A DNA stretch of 64,000 nucleotides from an uncultured Spirochaetales bacterium. GTDB lineage: Bacteria > UBP6 > UBA1177. The position numbers and the translations under genes are program-made. This document shows, in pieces, positions 1 to 8,426 of the stretch (positions are counted from its first letter, which is position 1; the number at the start of each line of letters is the position of its first letter). The notes below the pieces were generated by a model. The model was not told the origin of the DNA. It searched no databases and saw nothing but the letters and a program-made list of their open reading frames with translations. The stretch is from NCBI GenBank assembly GCA_902774115.1, contig CACYHH010000004.1:186001-250000 (forward strand). Reading direction: 5' to 3'.

Positions 1-1377
1 GGCATCCTTCACGCCTGAAACCGTGCCGTAACGCGGCGATTCGCCCTCTCCGAGAGCAGATCCGTCGCGGTGTTTGTTCCATCTTTCGTTGAAAAGCCCT
101 TCGAAATTCTTTGTTGCGTTACCCCACTTAAAAATAGAATCAAATACCTGAAATTTCTGGGAAAAATAGAAAACAGAATCCATCTCGTCATTCTGCGTGA
201 AGCTGCCAAGAAGAACATCGTCGCCGTCAAAAGCCTCACCGAAAATGAAGAAGTTCTCTTTGCCGATACTTTTCGCATAGTTTCTCATCGCCGGAGTGAA
301 AACCTGCCAGAACTCGTGCTCGACATGCTTGATCGTATCGACACGGAAACCGTCGATATCAAGCGCGCCGATCCAGTACTGGAAAACCGAAATAAGGGCG
401 TTCTGGACATCTGATCTTGTGGTGTCAAGGTCCTTGAGACCACCGGGGAAATCGCCTTTTACAACCTGATAGCGGCTGTCCCATGTGACAGTTCTGCCCA
501 TTCTGTTGTACCAGTCGTCGTTGTGGAACTCTGCCGGTTCAGGCGGAACACGGTTGATTTCAGGCATATAGACCCATTTTATCGGCGCGACACCCGACTC
601 TCCGGCATCGGAGAAAGAGCGGATTTTGCGCGGATCGAAGTCGGGATCCCATTCGCTGTAGCGGACAATTCCCATTTTCTGCGGATACTCCTCGTTTTTG
701 CATCTCCAGACGCAGTTGGCATAGCAGTCATTGCCTTCGGGAAGCCACGAAATGCTTTCGCGTGAATATTCCTGAGAGCAGATCTGATTTTTGACAGCTT
801 CGTCTTCAACTCCCGTAATGTGACCGCAGTAAGCGTCGCATGTCATGTCGCTGCCCATGACCATCTCGTCGGGCTGATCGTTCTTGTTCATGTCATAGTA
901 GAAAAGCTGACCGACGTGGTTCGCAACGATATCGAGAATGACTTTTATATTGTTTTCGTGGAGAATCTGAATCATTTCGCGCAGTTTTGCCAAGTCTCCG
1001 AAGTGCGGGTTTACCGCCTTGAAATTCTGCGTCCAGTAGCCGTGGTATCCTGCGATTCCCGCGTCCGAATCGACGTTTTTGACGACCGGACTGATCCAAA
1101 GCGCCGTCACACCGAGCTTTTTAAGGTAGTCGATGTTGTCGATTATACCCTGAAAATCGCCGCCGTTCCACGATGTGAGCGATTTTTTGTTGACGTTGTA
1201 GTTGTTGTTCACGTCGCCGTCGGCAAAGCGGTCGGTGATAAGCTGATAAATAACCTCGTCGCGCCAGTCAGTGACATGGTTCGTGATTTCTATCGGCCCT
1301 TCGACTTTGCCCGTGTCAACGCACGAAACCAGAAAAGCCGCAAAAACAAGAGAAAAAACAGTTGTAAATTTATTCAT
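1..1377 (-). CDS. alpha-amylase family (GH13) lipoprotein, partial at left edge
   Basis: The reverse strand is open from an ATG at 1377 to the first base of the window (459 codons), so the C-terminus is missing. The start has a GGAGAG site upstream. Residues 1-19 form a lipoprotein signal ending LVSC, so the enzyme is predicted to be anchored in the envelope. GH13 signatures are visible: DIVANHVG near residue 147 (region I), GFRVDTIKH near 345 with the nucleophile Asp (region II), and FGEAFDG near 381 with the acid/base Glu (region III). The third catalytic Asp (region IV) would lie beyond the edge. The family hydrolyses alpha-1,4-glucans. A cysteine-containing insertion lies between regions I and II. 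The family call is firm; substrate specificity is not readable. Confidence 0.9.
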   Translation of the reverse strand, partial: MNKFTTVFSLVFAAFLVSCVDTGKVEGPIEITNHVTDWRDEVIYQLITDRFADGDVNNNYNVNKKSLTSWNGGDFQGIIDNIDYLKKLGVTALWISPVVKNVDSDAGIAGYHGYWTQNFKAVNPHFGDLAKLREMIQILHENNIKVILDIVANHVGQLFYYDMNKNDQPDEMVMGSDMTCDAYCGHITGVEDEAVKNQICSQEYSRESISWLPEGNDCYANCVWRCKNEEYPQKMGIVRYSEWDPDFDPRKIRSFSDAGESGVAPIKWVYMPEINRVPPEPAEFHNDDWYNRMGRTVTWDSRYQVVKGDFPGGLKDLDTTRSDVQNALISVFQYWIGALDIDGFRVDTIKHVEHEFWQVFTPAMRNYAKSIGKENFFIFGEAFDGDDVLLGSFTQNDEMDSVFYFSQKFQVFDSIFKWGNATKNFEGLFNERWNKHRDGSALGEGESPRYGTVSGVKDA

Positions 1378-1403
1378 GAGTCTCTCCAACAAAAAAACGC
1401 GGT

Positions 1404-1431
1404 TTTATAGCAAAATCCCTGAAAATGGCAA
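1404..1431 (-). promoter_or_regulatory. promoter of the amylase gene
   Basis: On the reverse strand TTGCCA (1426-1431) and TATAAA (1404-1409) are separated by 16 bases, about 27 bases before the start codon. Confidence 0.6.
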
Positions 1432-1447
1432 GAAACTAATTGATTGA

Positions 1448-2503
1448 TTACTTCAAAAATGTTTCTGTTTGAGGCAGTAGTTTTTCCATAATCGGATAAA
1501 TCAAAGTTGTATCCTCGAATTTATTTATGGCACAAACTTTTTTCCCGGCATCTTTGGACGAAGCTCCGCAATGGAACACTTTTTCATCACTTGTTTTGTA
1601 GTCGATGATGATGAATCTGTCGTGACATTCCGGATTTGGTTTTACTGAAAGACGCGGATATTGGGAGTTAAAATCCTGAACCTCTGATTCCGTTAAAAAT
1701 CCTTTTTTGCCGTTTCCGTTCCGCGTAAACAGAAGCACTTCGACACCGGGTTTCTTATGTTTCAAAAGATTCAGCGTTTTGATATTCACATAATCGTCAA
1801 TCACATAAATGCTTTTGTTAGCCGTGCGGTAAATGTCCGTATATGCGACATCGGCTTCAAATTTCTGCCCTTTGTACACAACGAAATTCTTAAATTCAGT
1901 ATTGTTAGCAAAATTCTCGTTGATTTTATCTATGTTTTCGCAGATTTTTTTGATTTCGGCATCACTTTTTTGCTGTTTTTCCGCAATAGTCAGCACGGAA
2001 TTTTCAAGCAGCCGCATTTCACTGCGTGTGATAAACTGCCTGTTTTCCAGCACATAATGCTTTAACTCCCTGAATGCCCGCATTATAAAAATGCTTTGCT
2101 GATCTGCCAGTTCACCGCGCAAAACGGTTGCAAGCATATAAATGCCTTGTTCAGTGAAAGCATAAGGCAGTTTGCGGACACCGCCCCAACTTGAAGTCGC
2201 ATTTTGCGACATCAAGATTTCTTCTGTATTTCGTGAAGTCGCATTTTGCGACTTCACCAACTCTGTATTTTGTCTTGAAATCACAATTTGTGATATCAAG
2301 TTTGCGTATTCTTCTTTTGTCAGTTGAAACATAAAATCTTCAGGGAATCTAGAAATATTACGTCTCACCTGTTGATTAAGACTTCGAGCCTCATACCCGT
2401 AAATTTCTGCCAAATCGAAGTCGAGCATCACCGGAACTTCTCTTATAGTGTAAATTCTTGAACAAAGATCGTATTTTTCTTGAGATATCAATGTGTTTTT
2501 CAA
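1448..2503 (-). CDS. ORF6N-domain DNA-binding protein with PLD-like C-terminus
   Basis: Residues about 15-140 match the ORF6N domain of phage- and mobile-element-associated DNA-binding proteins: TIREVPVMLDFDLAEIYG, then LNQQVRRN, FPEDFMFQLT and LPYAFTEQGIYMLATVL. The C-terminal part (about 200-351) resembles a phospholipase-D-like fold, with an HDRFIIID motif near residue 300 that recalls half of an HKD active site. Between the ORF6N blocks lies an insertion carrying SQNATS twice, encoded by DNA palindromes. The start is uncertain: ATG at 2530 would leave a leader of only a few bases, whereas TTG at 2503 has AGGG six bases upstream and a leader of about 30 bases; I prefer TTG. Its function is unknown; a DNA-binding regulator or a nuclease are both possible. 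No phage genes flank it. Confidence 0.75.
   Translation of the reverse strand: MKNTLISQEKYDLCSRIYTIREVPVMLDFDLAEIYGYEARSLNQQVRRNISRFPEDFMFQLTKEEYANLISQIVISRQNTELVKSQNATSRNTEEILMSQNATSSWGGVRKLPYAFTEQGIYMLATVLRGELADQQSIFIMRAFRELKHYVLENRQFITRSEMRLLENSVLTIAEKQQKSDAEIKKICENIDKINENFANNTEFKNFVVYKGQKFEADVAYTDIYRTANKSIYVIDDYVNIKTLNLLKHKKPGVEVLLFTRNGNGKKGFLTESEVQDFNSQYPRLSVKPNPECHDRFIIIDYKTSDEKVFHCGASSKDAGKKVCAINKFEDTTLIYPIMEKLLPQTETFLK
2193..2300. repeat. three palindromic repeats inside the ORF6N gene
   Basis: Perfect inverted repeats lie at 2196-2210 (GTCGCA-TTT-TGCGAC), 2235-2255 (GAAGTCGCA-TTT-TGCGACTTC) and 2280-2294 (ATCACAA-T-TTGTGAT). All sit in a common frame of CTTGA before and TCAAG or close to it after. 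The spacing is about 40 bases. The first two share nearly all of their sequence, including the flanking TTCTGTATTT. Confidence 0.85.
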
Positions 2504-2541
2504 GCTAATCCCTAAATCTTTGGAACACAAAAACGATTTTT

Positions 2542-2569
2542 ATTATATTAATATAAAAAATTAAGTCAA
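2542..2569 (-). promoter_or_regulatory. promoter of the ORF6N gene
   Basis: TTGACT (2564-2569), 16-base spacer, TATAAT (2542-2547) on the reverse strand. Transcription would begin near 2535, which supports the inner TTG start at 2503. Confidence 0.75.
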
Positions 2570-2629
2570 TAAAACATGGTTTTATTGTTAAATTATTTGA
2601 AAAATTTTTACCATAATTTTCAATTTCAA

Positions 2630-2656
2630 CTTGAAGTCGAAAATTTCGACATCAAG
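2630..2656. repeat. intergenic copy of the ORF6N palindrome
   Basis: CTTGAA, then the perfect palindrome GTCGAAA-A-TTTCGAC (2636-2650), then ATCAAG. It has the same outer frame as the three copies inside the neighbouring gene. It lies about 60 bases upstream of that gene's -35 box and about 40 bases upstream of the -35 box of the divergent FMN reductase gene, so it could act as an operator for either. Confidence 0.7.
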
Positions 2657-2695
2657 ATTTCGCTTTTTGCATTTTTGAGATTTTTATTCTGAATC

Positions 2696-2724
2696 TTGCT
2701 TTAACCCCTGTTTTTCCCTAAAAT
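2696..2724 (+). promoter_or_regulatory. promoter of the FMN reductase gene
   Basis: TTGCTT (2696-2701), 17-base spacer, TAAAAT (2719-2724), 37 bases before the ATG. Confidence 0.5.
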
Positions 2725-2761
2725 CGTGTGTTTTGATTTGTTTTGAGGGAAGGAGACGAAA

Positions 2762-3319
2762 ATGACTAAGAAAATTTTTTTTATCATCGGTTCTTTGAGA
2801 AAGAAATCGTTCAACAGGCAGCTTGCCGAAAAATGCGCTGAAATGCTTAAGGAAATCGGGAATGTCGAGATCAAAACGCTTGATTACACTGATGTTCCTT
2901 TTATGAATCAGGATGTTGAGGCTGCTCTTCCGGCTGCTGTGAGCCGTGTCCGCGCAGAGGTTCAGGCTGCCGATGCTATCTGGATTTTCACGCCGGAATA
3001 CAATTTTGCGGTTCCGGGTGTGCTCAAAAACCTCCTTGACTGGCTTTCGCGCCCGATTGTTCCGGGTGATTTTTCAAGCGGAACGGCAGTTGCAGGCAAA
3101 AAAGTCACTTTCTGCGGTGTCGGCGGCAAAAATGCGACTAAAAATGTCCGTGCAGACCTCAAAAAACTTCTCGATTTCATCCGAATGGAAGTTCTCTGCG
3201 GCGAAGGAAACGGCTTTTCGGCCGACGCAACAGCTTTCCAGAGTGATATTCTCAATTTAAGCAGTGAAGATGCAGCAATTTTAAGAAAACAGGCTGAAGA
3301 ATTTTTGAAAGCTCTTTAA
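2762..3319 (+). CDS. NADPH-dependent FMN reductase family protein
   Basis: A 185-residue flavodoxin-fold protein. GSLRKKSFNRQLA near the N-terminus is the flavin-phosphate loop of the ChrR/YieF-type NAD(P)H:quinone or chromate reductases. TPEYNFAVPGVLKNLLDWLSR near residues 79-99 is the family's second signature. These soluble enzymes reduce quinones, chromate or azo compounds with FMN as cofactor. An AAGGAG site lies 6-7 bases before ATG. The gene ends three bases before the end of convergent recJ. Confidence 0.88.
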   Translation: MTKKIFFIIGSLRKKSFNRQLAEKCAEMLKEIGNVEIKTLDYTDVPFMNQDVEAALPAAVSRVRAEVQAADAIWIFTPEYNFAVPGVLKNLLDWLSRPIVPGDFSSGTAVAGKKVTFCGVGGKNATKNVRADLKKLLDFIRMEVLCGEGNGFSADATAFQSDILNLSSEDAAILRKQAEEFLKAL

Positions 3320-3322
3320 TTT

Positions 3323-5059
3323 CTACCGGTTATTCGATCCCGAATAGACGAAATCCTTGATGTAAAGCTGCATCATGATGTTGTCGCCGTAAACGTTTAT
3401 TCTCGGGAAATAGATTATGTCGATCAAATCGCCGACAACTGGTGCATTTCCGTGGTTCAGAAGACCGAAACCTATCGCGTTGAAAGTCATGTTCGTGTTT
3501 TTCGCGCCGAGTTTCCAGTGGAGATGACTTCTGTTTATGATGCTCTGCTTCAGGATCTTGACGTTTCTCGCGATGAAATTGGGTTCGGGGTTGTTGATTC
3601 CGAAAGGTTCGAGCTTCGAAAGGGCGACAACGAGGTCGGGAACAAGCTCTTTAAGCTGAAGTTCCGCATCGATTTCAGTCATCTGACCGCCGACTTCCTC
3701 TTCAAGCTCTTCAGCCACGATTTCATCAAATTTATCAATAAATTCAGCTATTTTTGATTCCTGGATCGTGAGTCCTGCCGCGTATTTGTGACCGCCGTAC
3801 TGAACTAAATAGTTGCTCAGTCTCTCCAGAACTTTGTAGATATGGAGCTGCGGAATGCTTCTTACGCTGCCGCGGCCGATTCCGTCTTCGACCGAAATCA
3901 TGATTGTCGGCTTGTAGAACTTTTCAACAAGGCGCGACGCGACGATTCCGATAACGCCGGGATGCCACTTTTCGGAATAAAGAACGATCGAATTTCGCTT
4001 TTGAATAATATCGCTGTTTTCGACTTTCGCCAGAGCCTGATCGAAAATCTCGGCCTCGAGCTGCTGACGGTATTCGTTTGTCAGATTGAGTTCTTCCGCC
4101 ATTTTGAGAGCCGCTTCGTAATCGGTACTTTCGATAAGTTCCAGGCCTTTTATCGCGTTTCCGATTCGACCTGCCGCATTGAGGCGCGGAGCCATTTTGT
4201 AGCTTATTACCGAAGGAGTTATCTCTTTGAGCGATTTGAGTCCGCAGATATTTGCCAGAGCCAAGAGTCCCGGACGCTGGTTTTTCTGCATCTGCATAAG
4301 GCCGTACTTGACGAAAATCCTGTTCGATTCAAGGAGCGGAACCATATCGGCAACCGTTCCGAGTGCGACGATATCGAGATATTCAACTAAATTCGGAAGC
4401 GTTCCCGTGAAAAATCCGTCTTTTTCGACTATTTTCTTGAAAACCATGAGGAACGAGAAAGCAACGCCTACAGCCGCCATCTCCTTGAACGGATACTGAC
4501 ATTCAGGCTGGTGCGGATTGACGATCGCGATAGCCGGAGGAACCGTTTCGCCGACATGGTGATGGTCGATGATTATAGTCGCCAGACCGAGATCTTTGGC
4601 GTATTTTACTTCATCGACACTCGTGATTCCGCAGTCAACCGTGATGACAAGCTCACCGCCGTTTGTCGCGATCTCTTCTAAAGTGTAGGTGTTGAGCCCG
4701 TAACCGTCTTCAAGCCTGTGCGGAATGTAGTGGTCAACGCTTGCGCCGAGATGAGACAGGAACTGATACATGATCAGAGTCGAAGTGATTCCGTCAACAT
4801 CGTAATCGCCGTAAATAACTATCTTTTTCTTATTTTTGATGTAGTCGATAATGATTCCGGCAGCCTTTTCCGCGTCTTTCAGAAGGAAAGGATCGGGAAG
4901 CGATTTGATTTTCGCCTGAAGGAACATGCTCGCAGTTTCGACCTCGTCGATTCCGCGGTTCACGAGGACAGTCGCAACAGTCTTGGAAATACCGAGCGTC
5001 TTGCTTAAAGTATCGATTTTGCCCGGATCAGGATTGAGTATTTGCCATTTAGGCTTCAT
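3323..5059 (-). CDS. recJ: single-stranded-DNA-specific exonuclease RecJ
   Basis: A 578-residue DHH-superfamily 5'-3' exonuclease acting in recombinational and mismatch repair. The DHH domain shows YGDYDVDGITST near residue 82, TVDCGI, and the name-giving IIDHHHVGE near 165. The DHHA1 domain carries QYGGHKYAAGL near 425, followed by an OB-fold C-terminus. Length is normal. The ATG follows directly after the secF stop (TAGATG), so it is probably translated with the yajC-secDF operon. RecJ next to secDF is an arrangement known from several bacterial groups. Confidence 0.96.
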   Translation of the reverse strand: MKPKWQILNPDPGKIDTLSKTLGISKTVATVLVNRGIDEVETASMFLQAKIKSLPDPFLLKDAEKAAGIIIDYIKNKKKIVIYGDYDVDGITSTLIMYQFLSHLGASVDHYIPHRLEDGYGLNTYTLEEIATNGGELVITVDCGITSVDEVKYAKDLGLATIIIDHHHVGETVPPAIAIVNPHQPECQYPFKEMAAVGVAFSFLMVFKKIVEKDGFFTGTLPNLVEYLDIVALGTVADMVPLLESNRIFVKYGLMQMQKNQRPGLLALANICGLKSLKEITPSVISYKMAPRLNAAGRIGNAIKGLELIESTDYEAALKMAEELNLTNEYRQQLEAEIFDQALAKVENSDIIQKRNSIVLYSEKWHPGVIGIVASRLVEKFYKPTIMISVEDGIGRGSVRSIPQLHIYKVLERLSNYLVQYGGHKYAAGLTIQESKIAEFIDKFDEIVAEELEEEVGGQMTEIDAELQLKELVPDLVVALSKLEPFGINNPEPNFIARNVKILKQSIINRSHLHWKLGAKNTNMTFNAIGFGLLNHGNAPVVGDLIDIIYFPRINVYGDNIMMQLYIKDFVYSGSNNR

Positions 5060-6196
5060 CTATGCTGCGTTTCCTCTTTTTTTGTTCATGTATCTTTCAA
5101 TGTAAAGCGTGATCGGTGAAGCGATGAAAAGCGAAGAATAGGTACCGACAACAACACCGATGCACATAACGCCTGCAAAACCCGAAATGATTTCGCCGCC
5201 GAAAATAAGAAGCGCGAGAACCGAGAAAAGAGTCGTGATCGAAGTGAGGAAAGTTCTCTGCAGAGTCTCGTTGAGGCTCGTGTTCATCTTGTCGGCAAGG
5301 GTTGCGCCCTTGTTCGGGTCTTTCATGTTTTCCCTGATTCTGTCGAAAATGACGATCGTATCGTTGATCGAGTAACCGACGATCGTAAGAAGCGCCGCAA
5401 CGACGGTAAGATCAAACGAAAATCCGAAAAGCGACCAGATTCCGAGAGCGATCATGACGTCGTGGAAAAGAGCAAGAACAGCGCCCGGAGCGAACATGAA
5501 GTTGAATCTGAAAGCGATGTAGACAAGAATTGCGATAAGTGCGTAGAAAACCGCCATAATCGCAGAAAGTTTCAACTGCTGGCCGACTTTCGGACCGACG
5601 AGTTCGACTCTGACGAGGTCTGCCTTAGCCTCAGTATTTATCTTGTCGATCGCATTGACGATTTCGTTCGTCATACCTTTGAGCATAAGTTTGTAGATGT
5701 GTCTGTCGCCGACTTTGTTGTATTTGATCGCATCCTTTTCGATAACCGGAAGCTTGGTTTCGGCGATAAGCGCGTTCATAGCTTCTTCGCTGATTTCCTT
5801 GTCGAACCAGATCTCGACTCTGTCGCCGACCTGTGAATCAAAGTGGGTTTTGAGCATCTTGGCGTCGCTGAATTTTGCTTTTGCAGCATTGAGGAACGCA
5901 TTGATCGTTGCATCGTCAACCATCGAAATGTTTTTGAAGCGGACGAGGTATTCATTCTGCTTGCCTTCAAACTGCTGGATGTCGTTTGCTCCGAACTGAC
6001 CCATAACTTCTCTGACCTGCTGCTGCGTTACGCCGTCAGCCTTGATCTGGATTTCGGTTCCGCCGGCAAAGTCGATACCGAAGTTAAAACTCTTGAAAAT
6101 GACAAGAAGGATCGAAATCGCGACTAAAACGCACGAAACCGGGAACAATATTTTTGATTTGCCGATAAAATCTATTTTGAGTTCATTTAATTTCAT
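5060..6196 (-). CDS. secF: protein translocase subunit SecF
   Basis: A 378-residue inner-membrane protein with six predicted membrane segments. It has a large periplasmic domain after segment 1 and the signatures FGIDFAGGTE near residue 42 and VGYSINDTIVIFDRIREN near residue 275. SecDF uses proton flow to pull secreted proteins out of the SecYEG channel. The start is ATG at 6196 with GGGAG six bases upstream, rather than the in-frame TTG two codons earlier. It lies 11 bases downstream of secD. Confidence 0.96.
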   Translation of the reverse strand: MKLNELKIDFIGKSKILFPVSCVLVAISILLVIFKSFNFGIDFAGGTEIQIKADGVTQQQVREVMGQFGANDIQQFEGKQNEYLVRFKNISMVDDATINAFLNAAKAKFSDAKMLKTHFDSQVGDRVEIWFDKEISEEAMNALIAETKLPVIEKDAIKYNKVGDRHIYKLMLKGMTNEIVNAIDKINTEAKADLVRVELVGPKVGQQLKLSAIMAVFYALIAILVYIAFRFNFMFAPGAVLALFHDVMIALGIWSLFGFSFDLTVVAALLTIVGYSINDTIVIFDRIRENMKDPNKGATLADKMNTSLNETLQRTFLTSITTLFSVLALLIFGGEIISGFAGVMCIGVVVGTYSSLFIASPITLYIERYMNKKRGNAA

Positions 6197-6207
6197 CTTC
6201 AACTCCC

Positions 6208-7935
6208 TTATTTAACGTGTGAAAACATCTTGATGTGTGCTTTCAGGAAATAGTTGAAAACAACTCTTGCTACGAATATTGCGGTAAACATACTCGAGCA
6301 GATACCGATGAGAAGCGTGATTGCGAAACCTTTGATCGCGCCGGTACCGAACTCCCAGAGAACGAAAGATGTTATCGCAGTCGTCAGGTTGGCATCGAAA
6401 ATCGCCGACCATGCCTTGTTGAAACCGCTTTCGATCGAAGCTTCGAGAGCCTTTCCGGTTCTGAGCTCTTCTTTGATTCTCTCGAAAATAATAACGTTTG
6501 CGTCAACCGCCATACCGACCGTAAGAAGGATACCTGCGATGCCGGGGAAGGTAAGCGTTGCGCCGAATGTAGCCATCGCGCCCATGATGAAAAGAAGGTT
6601 GAGGAAAAGGGCGAGATCTGCGATAAGTCCTGCAAAACCGTAGTAAAGGAACATGAAAACTACGACAACTGCAAAGCCGACAGAAACTGCAACTTTACCT
6701 TTGTCGATGGAGTCCTGACCAAGGCTCGGACCAACCGTTCTGTTTTCTTCAAATGTTACCGGAGCGGGAAGCGAACCTGCTCTGAGAACGAGTGCGAGGT
6801 CTTTTGCTTCCTCGAAGATCGAGTTGTAGTCGCCGTTTCCGCCGAGAGTGATCATTGCGCTTCCGCCTTCGATCCTCGACTGGATTACGGGTGCGCTGTT
6901 GACTTTTTCGTCAAGGATGATCGCCATTTTGCGTTTGATGTTTTTGCCTGTTACGTCTGCAAAAATCTCTGCGCCGACTTTATCGAAGTTCATGCTGACA
7001 TAAGGTCTGTTTTTCTGCTGGTCGATCGAAACTCTTGCATCGGTGAGCATGTCGCCCGTGATGTAAGCCTGGCGGTAAAGCAGCCATGACATATATTCTT
7101 TCGTTCCGTCTGCCAGTTCGTTCTCTTCAAGAAGGAATTCAGTTCCTTCCGGAGCTTTGTCCTTCAAGAAATCGCGAAGTTTAGCGCGGTCTTTTGAAGT
7201 TGCATATTTGTAAGTAAAAACTGCGCCTTCAGCGTTCGAGCCTCTGCCTGTAACAAGCGTGATTCCTTCAGGAACTTCGCCCTGATATTCGCCGAGCGGA
7301 TCTTTGTCTTCAGCAACGATCTTGAACTCAAGCTGAGCAGTCTGGCCGATGATGCTTCTCGCTCTCTCGACATCCTTGTAGCCCGGGAGCTGGACAAGGA
7401 TCGAGTTCTCGCCCTGTTTCGTAACGATGGGCTCTTTGAGTCCGAGTTCGTCGATTCTCGAACGGAGCGTTTCAAGCGTCTGGTCGACAGCATTCGTCTT
7501 GAGCTGCTGAACGTATTCGTCTCTCATCGTGAGAGTGTAGGAATTTCCGGAACTTCCGGTCTTTTTGAGGTCGCCGAAATAGTCGATGACCTTGTCTCTG
7601 AAAAGGTCTTTGTCCGCGCCGTCGGCAAGCTTAACTTCGATAGCATAGCTTTCGGGGAGAACTTTAACCGTTTCGTAAGGGATTTTCTCTTCGTCAAGTC
7701 TGATTCTGATCTCGTCGGTTCTGCGGTCGAGCCTGTCGGCAGCCGCCTTTTCGGTATCTACGCTGAGAACGAAGTGGATACCGCCTTTAAGATCGAGACC
7801 AAGGCTAAGCCCGCTGTTTATCTTTTCAGCCCACGGATTCGCTTCCGTGTCGATAAAAGTCGGGATAAGCGCAACACATGCCGCGGCAATAATCACAAGA
7901 ACAAAAATTGCTCTTGCCAACCAGTTTCTTTCCAT
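6208..7935 (-). CDS. secD: protein translocase subunit SecD
   Basis: A 575-residue membrane protein: one N-terminal segment, a long periplasmic P1 region, then five C-terminal segments. GLSLGLDLKGGIHFVL near residue 40 and TVGMAVDANVIIFERIKEEL near 465 are the SecD signatures. Start: AGGAG lies 10 bases before ATG 7935; an in-frame TTG at 7944 abuts the ribosome site and is less likely. It is followed by secF and forms the SecDF complex. Confidence 0.96.
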   Translation of the reverse strand: MERNWLARAIFVLVIIAAACVALIPTFIDTEANPWAEKINSGLSLGLDLKGGIHFVLSVDTEKAAADRLDRRTDEIRIRLDEEKIPYETVKVLPESYAIEVKLADGADKDLFRDKVIDYFGDLKKTGSSGNSYTLTMRDEYVQQLKTNAVDQTLETLRSRIDELGLKEPIVTKQGENSILVQLPGYKDVERARSIIGQTAQLEFKIVAEDKDPLGEYQGEVPEGITLVTGRGSNAEGAVFTYKYATSKDRAKLRDFLKDKAPEGTEFLLEENELADGTKEYMSWLLYRQAYITGDMLTDARVSIDQQKNRPYVSMNFDKVGAEIFADVTGKNIKRKMAIILDEKVNSAPVIQSRIEGGSAMITLGGNGDYNSIFEEAKDLALVLRAGSLPAPVTFEENRTVGPSLGQDSIDKGKVAVSVGFAVVVVFMFLYYGFAGLIADLALFLNLLFIMGAMATFGATLTFPGIAGILLTVGMAVDANVIIFERIKEELRTGKALEASIESGFNKAWSAIFDANLTTAITSFVLWEFGTGAIKGFAITLLIGICSSMFTAIFVARVVFNYFLKAHIKMFSHVK

Positions 7936-7961
7936 AACAACCAATCTCCTTTTATATGTTT

Positions 7962-8312
7962 TTACTCTTCAGTTCCCTTTGCAACAACGCTTGAAACAAC
8001 AGTTTTCTGCACGGTGACGACAACTTTCGGGTTTTGGCAGATCTCGACTTTGAGTTCCGCATCCTTGACCTCTGCAATACGACCCTGGAAGCCGTTGCTC
8101 ATCATGACAGTATCGCCTTTTTTAAGCTGATTGAGCATTTCATTATGTTTTTTCATCTGTTTTCTCTGCGGGAGAATAACAAGAAAGTAAAAAATACCGA
8201 AAATAAGGATAAAAGGCAGGAGCATATTCAAAATCCCCATAGCTCCGCCCTGCTGTGCAGCCTCTTGAGTTATTAACAAATTACCTAATAAATTCAATGT
8301 GTTAAGTGTCAC
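7962..8312 (-). CDS. yajC: preprotein translocase accessory protein YajC
   Basis: About 116 residues with a single membrane segment (GILNMLLPFILIFGIFYFLVI), then the YajC signature LPQRKQMKKHNEMLNQLKKGD and a basic SH3-like cytoplasmic tail. YajC associates with SecDF. GTG at 8312 has GGAG six bases upstream and is preferred over the ATG four codons earlier, which has no ribosome site. It is the first gene of yajC-secD-secF-recJ. Confidence 0.93.
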   Translation of the reverse strand: MTLNTLNLLGNLLITQEAAQQGGAMGILNMLLPFILIFGIFYFLVILPQRKQMKKHNEMLNQLKKGDTVMMSNGFQGRIAEVKDAELKVEICQNPKVVVTVQKTVVSSVVAKGTEE

Positions 8313-8355
8313 ACTAATCTCCATTTTTAAAGGTCAACAAAAAAACAAGCGGCAG

Positions 8356-8383
8356 AGTGTAGCACAAAAATTTTTTTTAGCAA
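8356..8383 (-). promoter_or_regulatory. promoter of the yajC-secD-secF-recJ operon
   Basis: TTGCTA (8378-8383), 16-base spacer, TACACT (8356-8361) on the reverse strand, about 45 bases before the proposed GTG start. Confidence 0.55.
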
Positions 8384-8426
8384 GAAATGCTGCGATATTT
8401 ATAGATTATATAATTAAGTGTTCCGG

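Noticed and set aside
1448-2503. ORF6N gene as part of a prophage
   Set aside because: No integrase, terminase, capsid or lysis genes and no attachment-site-like repeats flank it.
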